In this document: piece by piece, positions 8,975 through 19,027 of the stretch
How positions within the stretch are numbered: the first letter of the stretch is position 1
How the letters are laid out: the number at the start of each line of letters is the position of its first letter
NCBI GenBank assembly: GCA_013112635.1
Contig: JABFGF010000006.1
Coordinates: forward strand, 186,001-250,000
From: Calditrichota bacterium
Lineage (GTDB): Bacteria; Calditrichota; Calditrichia; Calditrichales; J004
Reading direction: 5' to 3'
Length of the DNA: 64,000 bases
Translations under genes and position numbers: made by a program
The notes under the pieces: model-generated
Database searches by the model: none
Told to the model about the DNA's origin: nothing
What the model saw: only the letters and a program-made list of their open reading frames with translations

Positions 8975-10415
8975 TGTACGTGTAAGATTTGCCCCGAGTC
9001 CAACCGGATTTGTTCATATCGGAAGTTTAAGGACTGCGTTATATAATTATCTTTTTGCGCGAAAAAATAATGGTACTTGTGTTTTGAGAATTGAGGATAC
9101 TGACCAGGCTCGTTTTGTGGAAGGTGCTATTGAAAACCTATTTGAAACAATGGATTGGTCTGGGATTGAGTTTGATGAAAGTATACATAATAAAGGGGAT
9201 TTAGGACCATACAGGCAATCTGAAAGATTGACTATTTACAAAAAATATGTACAACAATTGATAGATGAAGGCAAAGCATATCCCTGTTTTGCAACAGCGG
9301 AAGAACTGGAACAAATGCGTGAGCAGCAAATTGCCGATGGTCAGGATCCTAAATATGATGGCCGTTACCGAGATTATCCTAAAGATAAAGCTTTGGAGCG
9401 CATGAAAACAGAATCATACGTTATCCGGTTGCGTGTTCCTCAGGATGGAGAGACAATAGTTAATGATATTGTCCGTGGTGAGGTTCGTTTTCAAAATGAA
9501 GTATTAGATGATCAGGTAATTTTAAAAAGCGATGGTTACCCAACCTATCACATGGCAAATGTGGTTGATGATCATCTTATGAAAATTAGTCATGTTATCC
9601 GTGGTGAAGAATGGCTGCCGAGTACTCCAAAACATGTTTTACTCTATCAGTTTCTTGGATGGGATTTACCTCAGTTTGCCCATTTGCCTCTTTTGCTGAA
9701 CGCTGATCGATCCAAATTAAGCAAACGGCAGGGTGATGTAGCGGTTGAAGATTATCGATCAAAAGGATTTTTGCCGGAGGCATTGGTAAATTTTGTAGCT
9801 CTGCTTGGCTGGAGTCCGGGAGATAAATCTGATCAGGAACTTTTTTCCATGGATGAATTGGTTAATGAGTTTTCGCTAGAACACGTAAATAAAGCCGGGG
9901 CTGTTTTTGATATTACCAAATTGGAATGGATGAACGGATATTATATCAGGGAGTTGGATGAAAGCAAATTGGTAGGTTTTTTAGCACCATTCTTAAAAGA
10001 AGCTGGTGTTGATACTTCAGATCAAATTAAGTTATTGAAAATTTGCCAGGCCGTTCAAAAACGGATCGACAAAGCAACTGATGTTAAAACGGCTGCTAAA
10101 ATATTTATAAATGATACGCTTGAAATTGAAGAACAGGAAGCCCTTGAGATTTTAAAAGAGGAAACAGCGAAAACTGTTTTAAGTACATTCCAAGAAAAAG
10201 TAAATGGATTGGATTCACTGAATTCCGAATCTTTTAAACCCATCATGAAAGAAATACAAAAGGAGCAGGGTATAAAAGGTCCGTTATTATGGAAGCCGGT
10301 ACGCGTGGCTTTAACGGGTGTTATCTCCGGTCCTGACTTACCGTTTGTGATTGATGTTTTTGGAAAAGAAAAGGTAATTAGCTTTGTAAACCAGGCAATA
10401 TCAAAATATGTTTAA
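8967..10415 (+). CDS. gltX: Glutamyl-tRNA synthetase
   Basis: A 482-residue class I aminoacyl-tRNA synthetase charging tRNA-Glu. The HIGH motif is in APSPTGFVHIGSLRTA (about 8-23) and the KMSKS motif is SKLSKRQGD (about 250-258). The C-terminal anticodon-binding domain is complete. Because a separate glnS lies just downstream, this enzyme need not misacylate tRNA-Gln. It overlaps the DedA gene by eight bases. Confidence 0.97.
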   Translation: MPDVRVRFAPSPTGFVHIGSLRTALYNYLFARKNNGTCVLRIEDTDQARFVEGAIENLFETMDWSGIEFDESIHNKGDLGPYRQSERLTIYKKYVQQLIDEGKAYPCFATAEELEQMREQQIADGQDPKYDGRYRDYPKDKALERMKTESYVIRLRVPQDGETIVNDIVRGEVRFQNEVLDDQVILKSDGYPTYHMANVVDDHLMKISHVIRGEEWLPSTPKHVLLYQFLGWDLPQFAHLPLLLNADRSKLSKRQGDVAVEDYRSKGFLPEALVNFVALLGWSPGDKSDQELFSMDELVNEFSLEHVNKAGAVFDITKLEWMNGYYIRELDESKLVGFLAPFLKEAGVDTSDQIKLLKICQAVQKRIDKATDVKTAAKIFINDTLEIEEQEALEILKEETAKTVLSTFQEKVNGLDSLNSESFKPIMKEIQKEQGIKGPLLWKPVRVALTGVISGPDLPFVIDVFGKEKVISFVNQAISKYV

Positions 10416-10489
10416 AGGATTAATAGAATATAAATTCTAAATAATATCCTATAATAACAGAATTGAATTAACATAAATTAGAGATTGAA

Positions 10490-12172
10490 ATGGAAGAATC
10501 AAAAAACAAAAATGATGAAACAAAATCCCCTTCAAACTTTATCCGCACATTTATTGATGAAGATTTGAAGGCTGGAAAATATCAAAAAGTTTTAACACGC
10601 TTTCCACCGGAACCAAACGGATACTTACATATTGGTCATGCAAAATCCATCTGCCTTAATTTTGGTTTGGCAGAATCTTATGAAACAGTTTGCAACCTGC
10701 GCTTTGATGATACAAATCCAATTAAAGAAGAAGATGAATATGTACGTGCTATTAAGAGAGACGTAAAATGGCTTGGTTTTGATTGGGGCGATCGAGAGTA
10801 TTATGCTTCAGATTACTTTGATCAGCTTCATGAATATGCCATACAACTTATCAAAGCCGGTAAAGCATATGTTGAAGATTTAAATGCTGATCAAATTAGG
10901 GAGTATAGGGGAACGCTTACCAAACCCGGAAAAAATAGCCCTTATCGTGACCGCACAATAGATGAAAACCTGGATCTATTTAAAAAAATGACCAATGGTG
11001 AACTTGATGAAGGCTCCAAAGTTCTTCGGGCTAAAATTGATATGTCTTCACCAAATTTGAATATGCGTGATCCGGTTATGTACCGGATATTAAAAGCCCA
11101 TCATCACCGCACTGGCGATAAATGGTGTGTTTACCCAATGTATGATTGGGCTCATGGTCAATCCGATTCTATAGAGGGCATTAGCCATTCTTTGTGTACC
11201 CTGGAATTTGAAGATCATCGTCCTTTGTACAATTGGTTTGTGGAGCAACTTGGAATCCATCCATCTCGACAAATTGAATTTGCCCGGCTAAACTTATCTT
11301 ACACAGTGATGAGTAAACGCAAGCTGCTCAAACTTGTACAGGATGGTCATGTTTCCGGATGGGACGATCCACGTATGCCAACAATTGCTGGCCTGCGAAG
11401 ACGCGGTTATACATCGGAAGCTTTGCGCAGTTTTAGTGATGGCGTTGGTGTAGCCAAAGCAAATAGCCTTGTCGATATTGCGCAACTTTATGCCAGTTTA
11501 CGTGAAGATTTAAACAAACGGGCTCTGCGTGTGATGGCTGTCCTGGATCCTGTAAAAGTGGTGATTGAAAATTATTCGGAAGGTAAAACAGAAGAGTTGG
11601 AAGCTGTTAATAATCCGGAAGATGAAAGTGCCGGAAAACGAACAATTCCATTTTCAAGAGAAATTTATATTGAGCGCGCGGATTTTATGGAAGATGCTCC
11701 CCGAAAATATTTCAGGTTATCTCCAGGTAAAGAAGTACGTCTGAAACATGCTTATTACATCACTTGTACTGATGTAATAAAAAATGAGAATGGTGAAATT
11801 GAAGAAATACGTTGCACATATGATCCTGCCACTCGTGGTGGATGGTCCGATGACGGCCGTAAAGTAAAAGGCACTTTGCATTGGGTTTCCGTTGAACATG
11901 CATACGATGCAGAGATTCGCCTGTATGATCATCTTTTTACTTCTCCCGAACCTGATAAGGAAGAGTTGGAGAAATCAATAAATCCTGATTCTTTGCAGGT
12001 AATAACTGCTAAAGCTGAGCCTGGTTTAAAAGATGCTCTTTCTGGAATGTACTTTCAGTTTTTAAGACAGGGCTATTTTTGTGTAGATTCTGTTGATTCG
12101 GAAAAGGGCAAACCGGTTTTCAACAAAACAGTTGGCCTGCGTGATAGCTGGGCGAATAAAAGTAAGAAGTAG
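10490..12172 (+). CDS. glnS: Glutaminyl-tRNA synthetase
   Basis: A 560-residue GlnRS. The HIGH motif is in [17 protein letters not shown] (about 41-57) and the KMSKS motif is VMSKRKL; the two-barrel anticodon-binding C-terminal region is complete (E. coli GlnS is 554 residues). The extra N-terminal ~20 charged residues are normal. GlnRS is of eukaryotic origin and patchy in bacteria, many of which use the transamidation route. It is followed at short spacing by an L,D-transpeptidase, ddl and cysS in the same direction. Confidence 0.97.
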   Translation: MEESKNKNDETKSPSNFIRTFIDEDLKAGKYQKVLTRFPPEPNGYLHIGHAKSICLNFGLAESYETVCNLRFDDTNPIKEEDEYVRAIKRDVKWLGFDWGDREYYASDYFDQLHEYAIQLIKAGKAYVEDLNADQIREYRGTLTKPGKNSPYRDRTIDENLDLFKKMTNGELDEGSKVLRAKIDMSSPNLNMRDPVMYRILKAHHHRTGDKWCVYPMYDWAHGQSDSIEGISHSLCTLEFEDHRPLYNWFVEQLGIHPSRQIEFARLNLSYTVMSKRKLLKLVQDGHVSGWDDPRMPTIAGLRRRGYTSEALRSFSDGVGVAKANSLVDIAQLYASLREDLNKRALRVMAVLDPVKVVIENYSEGKTEELEAVNNPEDESAGKRTIPFSREIYIERADFMEDAPRKYFRLSPGKEVRLKHAYYITCTDVIKNENGEIEEIRCTYDPATRGGWSDDGRKVKGTLHWVSVEHAYDAEIRLYDHLFTSPEPDKEELEKSINPDSLQVITAKAEPGLKDALSGMYFQFLRQGYFCVDSVDSEKGKPVFNKTVGLRDSWANKSKK

Positions 12173-12216
12173 GATAATTGAATATTCTGAATGGATTACA
12201 AAAAGTTTATTAAACA

Positions 12217-12951
12217 ATGATTAGAGTTGCTGTTTGTTTGATTATCTTAAATGTTAATATCATTGATACTGGATTTTTGGAACAACAAAAAAAGTATCCA
12301 CGTGTCAGACAGGCAATCGATCAAAGCCTGAAAAATATTGATACTTTGTTTAAATCAAAGGGTGTTGGTTTCCCGGCACAAAAAATATTTTTAAGAGTAT
12401 TCAAATCTGAGCAGAAAATTGAGTTGTGGGCTAAATCAAGCAAAGTTGATACCTTTTGCCAAATTAAATCCTATAAGTTTTGCTCTACTTCAGGAGTCCT
12501 TGGCCCCAAAACAAAACAAGGGGATTTTCAGATTCCTGAGGGATTTTATCACTTAAACAGATTTAATCCTCATAGCATTTTTCATTTATCATTAGGGATA
12601 AACTATCCAAACAATGCTGATAGAATTCTGAATAAAAACAACAACTTAGGTGGAGATATTTTTATTCATGGTGATTGTGTCACAATCGGATGTATTCCAA
12701 TTACCAACGCATTAATCAAAGAACTTTATGTAATAGCAGTCTATTCAAAAAATAGCGGGCAAAGTAAAATACCGGTTCATATATATCCGGCAAAAATGTC
12801 GCAAATAAACCTTGAGAAAATAAATAGAAGTTTTAATGATAAACACAAAATATTTTGGGCTAATCTAAAAGATGGTTTTGATTATTTTGAAAAAAAACAT
12901 AAACTTCCGAAAATTATCATTAACCAATCAGGGCAATACAGTTTTAAATAG
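12217..12951 (+). CDS. YafK-like L,D-transpeptidase (YkuD fold)
   Basis: A 244-residue protein of the YafK/ErfK branch of L,D-transpeptidases, which make 3-3 cross-links, attach lipoproteins to peptidoglycan or trim those links. The catalytic motif is IFIHGDCVTIGCIP, giving H151 and nucleophile C159; upstream GDFQIPEGFYHL and SLGINYPNNADR are typical of the YafK subgroup. The N-terminus (VAVCLIILNVNII) is hydrophobic but short, so export is probable yet not proven. The next gene, ddl (12 bases downstream), also acts in peptidoglycan synthesis. No good ribosome binding site is visible at the ATG. Confidence 0.8.
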   Translation: MIRVAVCLIILNVNIIDTGFLEQQKKYPRVRQAIDQSLKNIDTLFKSKGVGFPAQKIFLRVFKSEQKIELWAKSSKVDTFCQIKSYKFCSTSGVLGPKTKQGDFQIPEGFYHLNRFNPHSIFHLSLGINYPNNADRILNKNNNLGGDIFIHGDCVTIGCIPITNALIKELYVIAVYSKNSGQSKIPVHIYPAKMSQINLEKINRSFNDKHKIFWANLKDGFDYFEKKHKLPKIIINQSGQYSFK

Positions 12952-12963
12952 AAATCTAATTAT

Positions 12964-13932
12964 ATGAAAATAGCAGTACTTTTAGGCGGAAGTTCCCCTG
13001 AGCGAGATGTTTCTCTTGATTCTGGAAAAAATATTGCAGAAGCGCTAAGGATTAATGGCCATCAAGTTTTGGAAATAGATCCTTCTTTGCCAACCAAGCA
13101 GCTTCTTACTGATTTGAATATCAGTTTAGATGAAGGAAAAATCTTAGAAAAAGAGTCTGGTTTATACGGCAATATTTTTTTACTAAAGCAACTCGACGTG
13201 GATTTGGTTTTTAATGGATTGCATGGTGGTGATGGTGAAAATGGGGTAATCCAGACTTTATTGGAAACCTTAAATATTAAATTTACAGGTTCTGGCAGTA
13301 TGGCATGTATGCAATCTATGGATAAAGAGATTTCAAAAATGTTACTTCTGCAAAATGGCTTACCGACCGCAAATTTTGTGACTATCAAAAATGAAACTGA
13401 TGAATTCGATTTAAGCGGACTAAGTTTTCCAGTAATAGTAAAACCTGCAGATGGTGGCTCTTCCCTTGGACATACAATTCTTGCCGACAATGCAAAAATT
13501 CAAACAGCTATTAAATTTGCTTTTGAATATGGTGAGAAAGTTTTAATTGAAGAATTCATTTCCGGAAAAGAAATTGCAGCGGGAGTTTTAGACGGAAAAC
13601 CTTTACCTTTGGTGCATATAAAACCAACTCATGAAATGTATGACTATGAGTGCAAATATACGCCGGGTATGAGCAGTTATGAAGTGCCGGCACAACTGGA
13701 TCATAAATCAACAAACTTAATTCAGGAATATGCCTGTAAAATGTATAAATTGCTTGGCTGTAGTGGTTATACGCGGATTGATTTTATAGTCAGTAAAGAA
13801 AATCGATTACATATTTTAGAAGCCAATACTTTACCTGGTATGACCTCAACGAGTTTGTTTCCAAAAGCGGCAAAAGAAGCAGGATACCCGTTTGAAGAAT
13901 TAATCGAAAAAATTGTTCAGGATGCGATATAA
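12964..13932 (+). CDS. ddl: D-alanine--D-alanine ligase
   Basis: A 322-residue ATP-grasp ligase making D-Ala-D-Ala for peptidoglycan. It has the N-terminal LLGGSSPERDVSLDSG, the Gly-rich FNGLHGGDGENG, VKPADGGSSLGH (ATP-binding lid region), the substrate loop YTPGMSSYEVPA and the metal-binding C-terminal EANTLPGMTSTSLFPKAA. It sits between the L,D-transpeptidase and cysS with gaps of 12 and 2 bases, so it is clearly in the same transcript. Confidence 0.96.
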   Translation: MKIAVLLGGSSPERDVSLDSGKNIAEALRINGHQVLEIDPSLPTKQLLTDLNISLDEGKILEKESGLYGNIFLLKQLDVDLVFNGLHGGDGENGVIQTLLETLNIKFTGSGSMACMQSMDKEISKMLLLQNGLPTANFVTIKNETDEFDLSGLSFPVIVKPADGGSSLGHTILADNAKIQTAIKFAFEYGEKVLIEEFISGKEIAAGVLDGKPLPLVHIKPTHEMYDYECKYTPGMSSYEVPAQLDHKSTNLIQEYACKMYKLLGCSGYTRIDFIVSKENRLHILEANTLPGMTSTSLFPKAAKEAGYPFEELIEKIVQDAI

Positions 13933-13934
13933 TT

Positions 13935-15395
13935 ATGAAGTTAAAAGAAAATAATCTTGTTATTTACAATTCACTTTCCCGTAAGAAAGAAAAATTTCAA
14001 CCTATAAATCCAGGCTTTGTGGGCATTTACGTCTGCGGCCCAACAGTTTATAGTGATTCGCATCTTGGTCATGCAAAAAGCTGCATCAGTTTTGATATTG
14101 TTGTGCGTTATTTCAGATACCTTGGTTACAAAGTTCGCTATGTGCAAAATATTACTGATGTAGGACATCTGCAAAGTGATGCGGATGAAGGTGAAGATAA
14201 AATTGCAGAGCAGGCGCGCTTGGAACGCCTTGAGCCGATGGAAGTTGTGGAAAACTATACACGCAGCTACTTCGAGGATATGGACGTTCTAAATGTGTTA
14301 CGGCCAGACATTTCACCACGCGCTTCAGGTCATATTCCGGAGCAAGTTGAAATGATTGAGACTTTGATCAAAAAGGGTTATGCCTACGAGGCAAACGGAA
14401 ATGTCTATTATGAAGTAGAAAAATTCAAAGAATATGGCAAATTATCCGGCCGGACTGTTGATGAAATGAAGGAAGGCCACCGGGTTGAAGTACAAAGCGA
14501 AAAACGTAATGCGGCTGATTTTGCACTTTGGAAAAAGGCAGATCCAACCCATATAATGCGCTGGAATAGCCCGTGGGGAAAAGGATATCCTGGTTGGCAC
14601 CTGGAGTGCTCATGCATGTCCAATAAGTATTTAGGTGAAACATTTGATATTCATGGCGGTGGTATGGAAAATAAATTCCCGCATCATGAATCTGAAATTG
14701 CCCAAAGTGAAGCGGCCAATGGTAAGCCATTTGTTAAATACTGGATGCATAATAATATGGTAAATGTTGACGGGGTTAAAATGGGCAAATCCCTGGGAAA
14801 TTTTACAACCCTTAAAAAAGCTTTACAGGCATACTCACCCATGGCTATTCGCTTCTTTATTTTAACAAGCCATTATGGCGCCACATTGGAATTTAGTGAT
14901 ACAGCCTTACAGGCAGCTGAAAAAGGCCTGCAGAAAATTTACTCTGCTATGGCAAAAGTTTTTGCAATAAAACCTGGTTTAGAAAGCCCCGATGAGAATT
15001 TTGATAAAGAGATTTCTTTATATGAAAAATCCTTTCGTGAAGCTATGGATGATGATTTTAACAGCCCACGAGCAATAGCAGCAACCTTTGATTTTGTAAA
15101 AAAAATCAATCCCTGGCTGGAAAATGATCCATCAAGAATTTCAAATCCAACTCACGAAAAATTAGTGCATACTATTGAAGCGTTGTTTGGTGACGTGCTG
15201 GGATTAATACCCGATTCGTTTGAGCAAGATGATACATCATCTGAAAAAATGGAAGGTGTCATGCAGCTATTAATTAGTTTACGTGCTCAACTCCGGGCAG
15301 AAAAGAATTTTGCTTTGGCAGATGAAATACGCAATAAACTTACCGAACTTGATATAACTCTAAAAGATTCACGAGAGGGCACAACCTGGGAGTGA
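13935..15395 (+). CDS. cysS: Cysteinyl-tRNA synthetase
   Basis: A 486-residue class I synthetase for tRNA-Cys. It has the zinc-ligand/HIGH segment YVCGPTVYSDSHLGHA (28-43; HLGH is the HIGH variant), the second zinc segment WHLECSCM and PHHESEIAQSEA, and the KMSKS variant KMGKSLGNF (about 278-286). The C-terminal DALR domain is complete. It begins two bases after ddl and ends the left-hand plus-strand operon; the downstream space carries an inverted repeat with a T tract. Confidence 0.97.
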   Translation: MKLKENNLVIYNSLSRKKEKFQPINPGFVGIYVCGPTVYSDSHLGHAKSCISFDIVVRYFRYLGYKVRYVQNITDVGHLQSDADEGEDKIAEQARLERLEPMEVVENYTRSYFEDMDVLNVLRPDISPRASGHIPEQVEMIETLIKKGYAYEANGNVYYEVEKFKEYGKLSGRTVDEMKEGHRVEVQSEKRNAADFALWKKADPTHIMRWNSPWGKGYPGWHLECSCMSNKYLGETFDIHGGGMENKFPHHESEIAQSEAANGKPFVKYWMHNNMVNVDGVKMGKSLGNFTTLKKALQAYSPMAIRFFILTSHYGATLEFSDTALQAAEKGLQKIYSAMAKVFAIKPGLESPDENFDKEISLYEKSFREAMDDDFNSPRAIAATFDFVKKINPWLENDPSRISNPTHEKLVHTIEALFGDVLGLIPDSFEQDDTSSEKMEGVMQLLISLRAQLRAEKNFALADEIRNKLTELDITLKDSREGTTWE

Positions 15396-15803
15396 TACAA
15401 GATTGAAAGTAGCATTAAGAATCTATTTACCCTAACACATTATTTTTAAGATAATATCTAATATCTTTATTCTATAATCTTTGCTCTTGCATCTTATCCG
15501 ATGTCCTTATTCTCAACACAAAGGTGTTTTAAATCTCGACAATTTTACCATTATTAATCATGTTTCATTTTTATAAAAGCAGTGTTTAAGCGGGTCGACG
15601 AGTAACTGCAGATTTGGCATAAAAAATGCATGTAAATGTAGTGAGTTAGGTCGTTGGTTGAGAGGGAATAAATAATTCAACTAAAACTGCTCCTTTAAAA
15701 AGTGAGTTTAATGCAAGAGCCTCCAAACCTCCCCTCCTTTAAAGGACGAATTATTTACCCTCTCTTTTTTTTTAGTCTAATTTAATCCTAAAATCAAAAA
15801 ATG
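15396..15803. other. Convergent intergenic region between cysS and carB
   Basis: A 408-base gap between convergent genes. The first 260 bases show no gene, tRNA or clear structure by eye. The last part holds the inverted repeat listed separately, plus two internal CTCCTTTAAA elements. It may be a decayed mobile repeat. Confidence 0.5.
15661..15773 (+). repeat. Long-armed inverted repeat ending in a T tract
   Basis: AGAGGGAATAAATAATTC at 15661-15678 matches, in inverted orientation, GAATTATTTACCCTCTCT at 15748-15765 with one or two changes. Nine Ts follow immediately. The 69-base interior contains two related CTCCTTTAAA(A/G) units. It could act as the terminator for cysS, or be a small MITE-like element that has been co-opted for this. 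Confidence 0.55.
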
Positions 15804-18800
15804 TTAATGCGAATATTCGTTCCAGCTTTTTATTTGCAGGTCATGTGAATCATATTTTGCTAATGCCTCTGCAAGGCGCATAACAAGCTGGCGGTTGGTA
15901 ATAAGCATGGTATTAAAATCCGCAGCTGCACGACGAATATGATAACCGTTTGTTAACTCATCTTTTTGGTAGTTCTTTGGAATATTGATAACCATGTCAA
16001 TCAAACCACCCTTAATATAATCGATGGCATTAGGTTTTTTATCCTCAAGAGGCCAGTGAAGTAATTGAACATCAAATCCATTAGCGCTCATAAATTTGGC
16101 TGTTCCGCCAGTCGCGAAAAACTGAACACCCAAATCACGAAAAATGCGCATTGATTCAAGCAACTCTGCTTTGGATTCAATTGTCCCGGATGATACAAGT
16201 ATACTTTTAATCGGGAACCTGTAACCCACGGATATCAGCGATTTCAAATAAGCTTCATGAAAGTCTTCGCCCAGGCAGCCAACTTCTCCCGTCGAAGCCA
16301 TTTCAACCCCGGAAACCGGATCAGCTCCTTCCAATCTGGTGAAGGAAAACTGTGGCGCTTTTACACCGACATAATCAAATTCAAAAAAGGATGAATCCAT
16401 TCGTTCAACATTATCTTTCATTATTGCCCGCGTTGCCAATCCAATAAAGTTCTTTTTAATTATTTTAGAGACAAACGGAAAACTGCGGGAGGCCCGTACA
16501 TTGCATTCAATTACTTTTACCTGGTTGTTTTTTGCAAGAACCTGCATATTAAATGGCCCGGTTATTTTTAATTCACCGGCAATTTTTTTTGCAATCAAGC
16601 GTATGCGGCGCATGGTTTCAAGATATGTTCGTTGAGGCGGAAAAACCAACGTTGCATCTCCTGAATGCACACCTGCATTTTCCACATGTTCCGAGATGGC
16701 ATAGGCCATGATATTTCCATCTTTTGCTACCGCATCAAATTCGATCTCCTTGGCATTTTCATAAAATTTGCTAATTACTGTTGGATGATCTGGAGAAATT
16801 TCTACAGCTTTTTGAAGGAAGTTTTCAAGCTCATCCGGATTAGAAGCAACTGCCATTGCGGCACCACTTAAAACATAGGATGGTCTAACAAGGACAGGAT
16901 ATCCGGCCTCTTTGGCAAACTTAAATGCCTGGTCAACGGAAGAGAGTTCTTGCCATACAGGCTGATCAATGGAAAGGCTATCAAGTAGATCTGAAAACTT
17001 GCGCCGGTTTTCAGCCATATCAATCGATTTTGGAGAAGTACCCAAAACAGGAATATTATTTTCATCTAATGAAACAGCAAGATTATTTGGTACCTGGCCA
17101 CCCATTGAAATAATTGTTCCGGCAGGTGAAAGCAGATGGAAAACCTCAATTACGGCTTCAAGGTTTATCTCATCAAAAATGAGCATGTCAAATTCATCAT
17201 AATCTGTACTAACAGTTTCCGGATTATAATTAAGCATGATTGTATTGTAACCCATTTCACGCAAGGATCGTCCGCCATTTACCGCGCACCAGTCAAACTC
17301 CACAGAGCTGCCAATCCGGTATGCGCCCGATCCTAAAATTAAAACAGTTTCACCATCATGTTTCTGCACATCATTTTCGATGGCATTGTAGGTGAGATAG
17401 AGATAATTGGTTTGTGCAGGATACTCCGCAGCCAGTGTATCAATCTGCCGTAAAAAAGGATGGATATTTAATTTATGCCTTTTATCCCGAACAATTTTTT
17501 CATCACAATCTTTTATTTTGGCGATTTGTTTATCGGAGAAACCAAATTGCTTGGCTTTAAGAAGAAAATTATGTTCATAGTTTTTAACATCCTCAGCAAT
17601 CAATTCATTCTCAATTTGGATAATATTTGCCAGCTTATGCAAAAACCATTTATTGATATGGCTGAGTTCATGAATTTTTTCCACCGTGTATCCCTTGCGC
17701 AGGGCATTAGCGATGGCAAACAAACGAAAGTCTGTCGGCTGGCTAATTTCATCATCAAGATGATCATCAAATTTAATTTCATCATTTCCTGCGAAACCAA
17801 CCGGGCCTGTTTCCAGCATACGAATTGCTTTTTGCAGCGCTTCTTCAAAATTGCGGCCAATGGCCATTACCTCGCCAACGGATTTCATGCTGGAGCCGAT
17901 TCGATAAGAAACCTTTTTAAATTTACGTAAATCCCAGCGTGGCATTTTTACAATCACATAATCCAAAGCAGGTTCAAAAAATGCATTGGTCGTTTTGGTT
18001 ACAGCATTAGTCAGCTCAAAAAGGCCATAGCCAAGTGCCAGTTTTGCAGCAACAAATGCCAGCGGATAACCTGTTGCTTTAGAGGCCAGGGCAGAGCTTC
18101 TTGATAATCGTGCATTCACTTCAATAACCCGGTAATCCTCAGTATGTGGATTGTACGCATATTGGATGTTGCATTCCCCAACGATACCAAGATGTTTTAT
18201 GGCTTTTATGGCCACTTCACGCAAAAGATGATAATCGCGGTTGCTCAGTGTCTGGCTTGGTGCAACAACAATACTTTCACCGGTATGGATGCCCATCGGG
18301 TCAAAATTTTCCATGTTACAGACGGTAACGCAATTATCATATTTATCTCGAACAACCTCATATTCCACTTCTTTCCAACCAAGTAAATACTCTTCAATTA
18401 AAATTTGGGAGGTATGGTTGAAAGCCATGTGGCATTTTTCAAGCAAAGCTTTTTCATCGCGGCAAATTCCGGAACCAAGGCCTCCAAGGGCAAAAGCAAT
18501 ACGAACCATAACCGGGTAACCGATTTCATTGGCAATCTTTTTTGCTTCTTCATCTGATGTCGCCACAGCGCTACGGGCGCTTTTTATCTCAACCTCATTC
18601 AGTCGTTTTACAAACAAGTCACGGTCTTCAGTTTCCAAAATGGTTTGAACAGGCGTTCCTAAAACCCGAACATTATTCTCTTTTAGGATGCCTTTTTCAT
18701 GAAGCTCCAGCCCGGTATTTAAGGCTGTCTGTCCACCAAAGCTGAGCAAGATACCATCGGGTTTTTCTTTTTTTATGATCTTCTCGACAAACTCTACATT

Positions 18801-19004
18801 TACAGGTAAAAAATATACTTTATCAGCCAAATGCTCAGAGGTTTGAATTGTGGCAATATTAGGGTTTATCAGAACCGTTTTAACACCTTCTTCTTTAAGT
18901 GCTTTTATGGCCTGACTACCGGAATAATCAAATTCACCGGCCTCGCCAATTTTTAAGGCCGCGCTGCCAAGGATTAATACTTTTTTTATTTCAGAATTCA
19001 TCAT
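15804..19004 (-). CDS. carB: Carbamoyl-phosphate synthase large subunit
   Basis: The 1066-residue large subunit makes carbamoyl phosphate for pyrimidine and arginine synthesis from bicarbonate, ammonia (from CarA) and two ATP. Two homologous ATP-grasp halves are visible: the first begins KVLILGSAALKIGEAGEFDYSG, the second TVLILGSGAYRIGSSVEFDWC near residue 555. A C-terminal MGS-like allosteric domain follows (SSGTIESKAELLES, FATGGTAKFM, VINIPKNY). The length is normal. A second Met at codon 2 could be the start. It follows carA and a small membrane-anchored protein on the same strand. Confidence 0.97.
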   Translation of the reverse strand: MMNSEIKKVLILGSAALKIGEAGEFDYSGSQAIKALKEEGVKTVLINPNIATIQTSEHLADKVYFLPVNVEFVEKIIKKEKPDGILLSFGGQTALNTGLELHEKGILKENNVRVLGTPVQTILETEDRDLFVKRLNEVEIKSARSAVATSDEEAKKIANEIGYPVMVRIAFALGGLGSGICRDEKALLEKCHMAFNHTSQILIEEYLLGWKEVEYEVVRDKYDNCVTVCNMENFDPMGIHTGESIVVAPSQTLSNRDYHLLREVAIKAIKHLGIVGECNIQYAYNPHTEDYRVIEVNARLSRSSALASKATGYPLAFVAAKLALGYGLFELTNAVTKTTNAFFEPALDYVIVKMPRWDLRKFKKVSYRIGSSMKSVGEVMAIGRNFEEALQKAIRMLETGPVGFAGNDEIKFDDHLDDEISQPTDFRLFAIANALRKGYTVEKIHELSHINKWFLHKLANIIQIENELIAEDVKNYEHNFLLKAKQFGFSDKQIAKIKDCDEKIVRDKRHKLNIHPFLRQIDTLAAEYPAQTNYLYLTYNAIENDVQKHDGETVLILGSGAYRIGSSVEFDWCAVNGGRSLREMGYNTIMLNYNPETVSTDYDEFDMLIFDEINLEAVIEVFHLLSPAGTIISMGGQVPNNLAVSLDENNIPVLGTSPKSIDMAENRRKFSDLLDSLSIDQPVWQELSSVDQAFKFAKEAGYPVLVRPSYVLSGAAMAVASNPDELENFLQKAVEISPDHPTVISKFYENAKEIEFDAVAKDGNIMAYAISEHVENAGVHSGDATLVFPPQRTYLETMRRIRLIAKKIAGELKITGPFNMQVLAKNNQVKVIECNVRASRSFPFVSKIIKKNFIGLATRAIMKDNVERMDSSFFEFDYVGVKAPQFSFTRLEGADPVSGVEMASTGEVGCLGEDFHEAYLKSLISVGYRFPIKSILVSSGTIESKAELLESMRIFRDLGVQFFATGGTAKFMSANGFDVQLLHWPLEDKKPNAIDYIKGGLIDMVINIPKNYQKDELTNGYHIRRAAADFNTMLITNRQLVMRLAEALAKYDSHDLQIKSWNEYSH

Positions 19005-19027
19005 TTTCCGATTGTTTTTTTAAATCT

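Noticed and set aside
13062-13490. 142-codon minus-strand frame inside ddl
   Set aside because: Antisense to a complete, well-conserved ddl gene, without start signals.
17475-17930. 151-codon plus-strand frame inside carB
   Set aside because: It lies fully antisense within an unmistakable carB; its translation has no family-like motif and it has no ribosome binding site.
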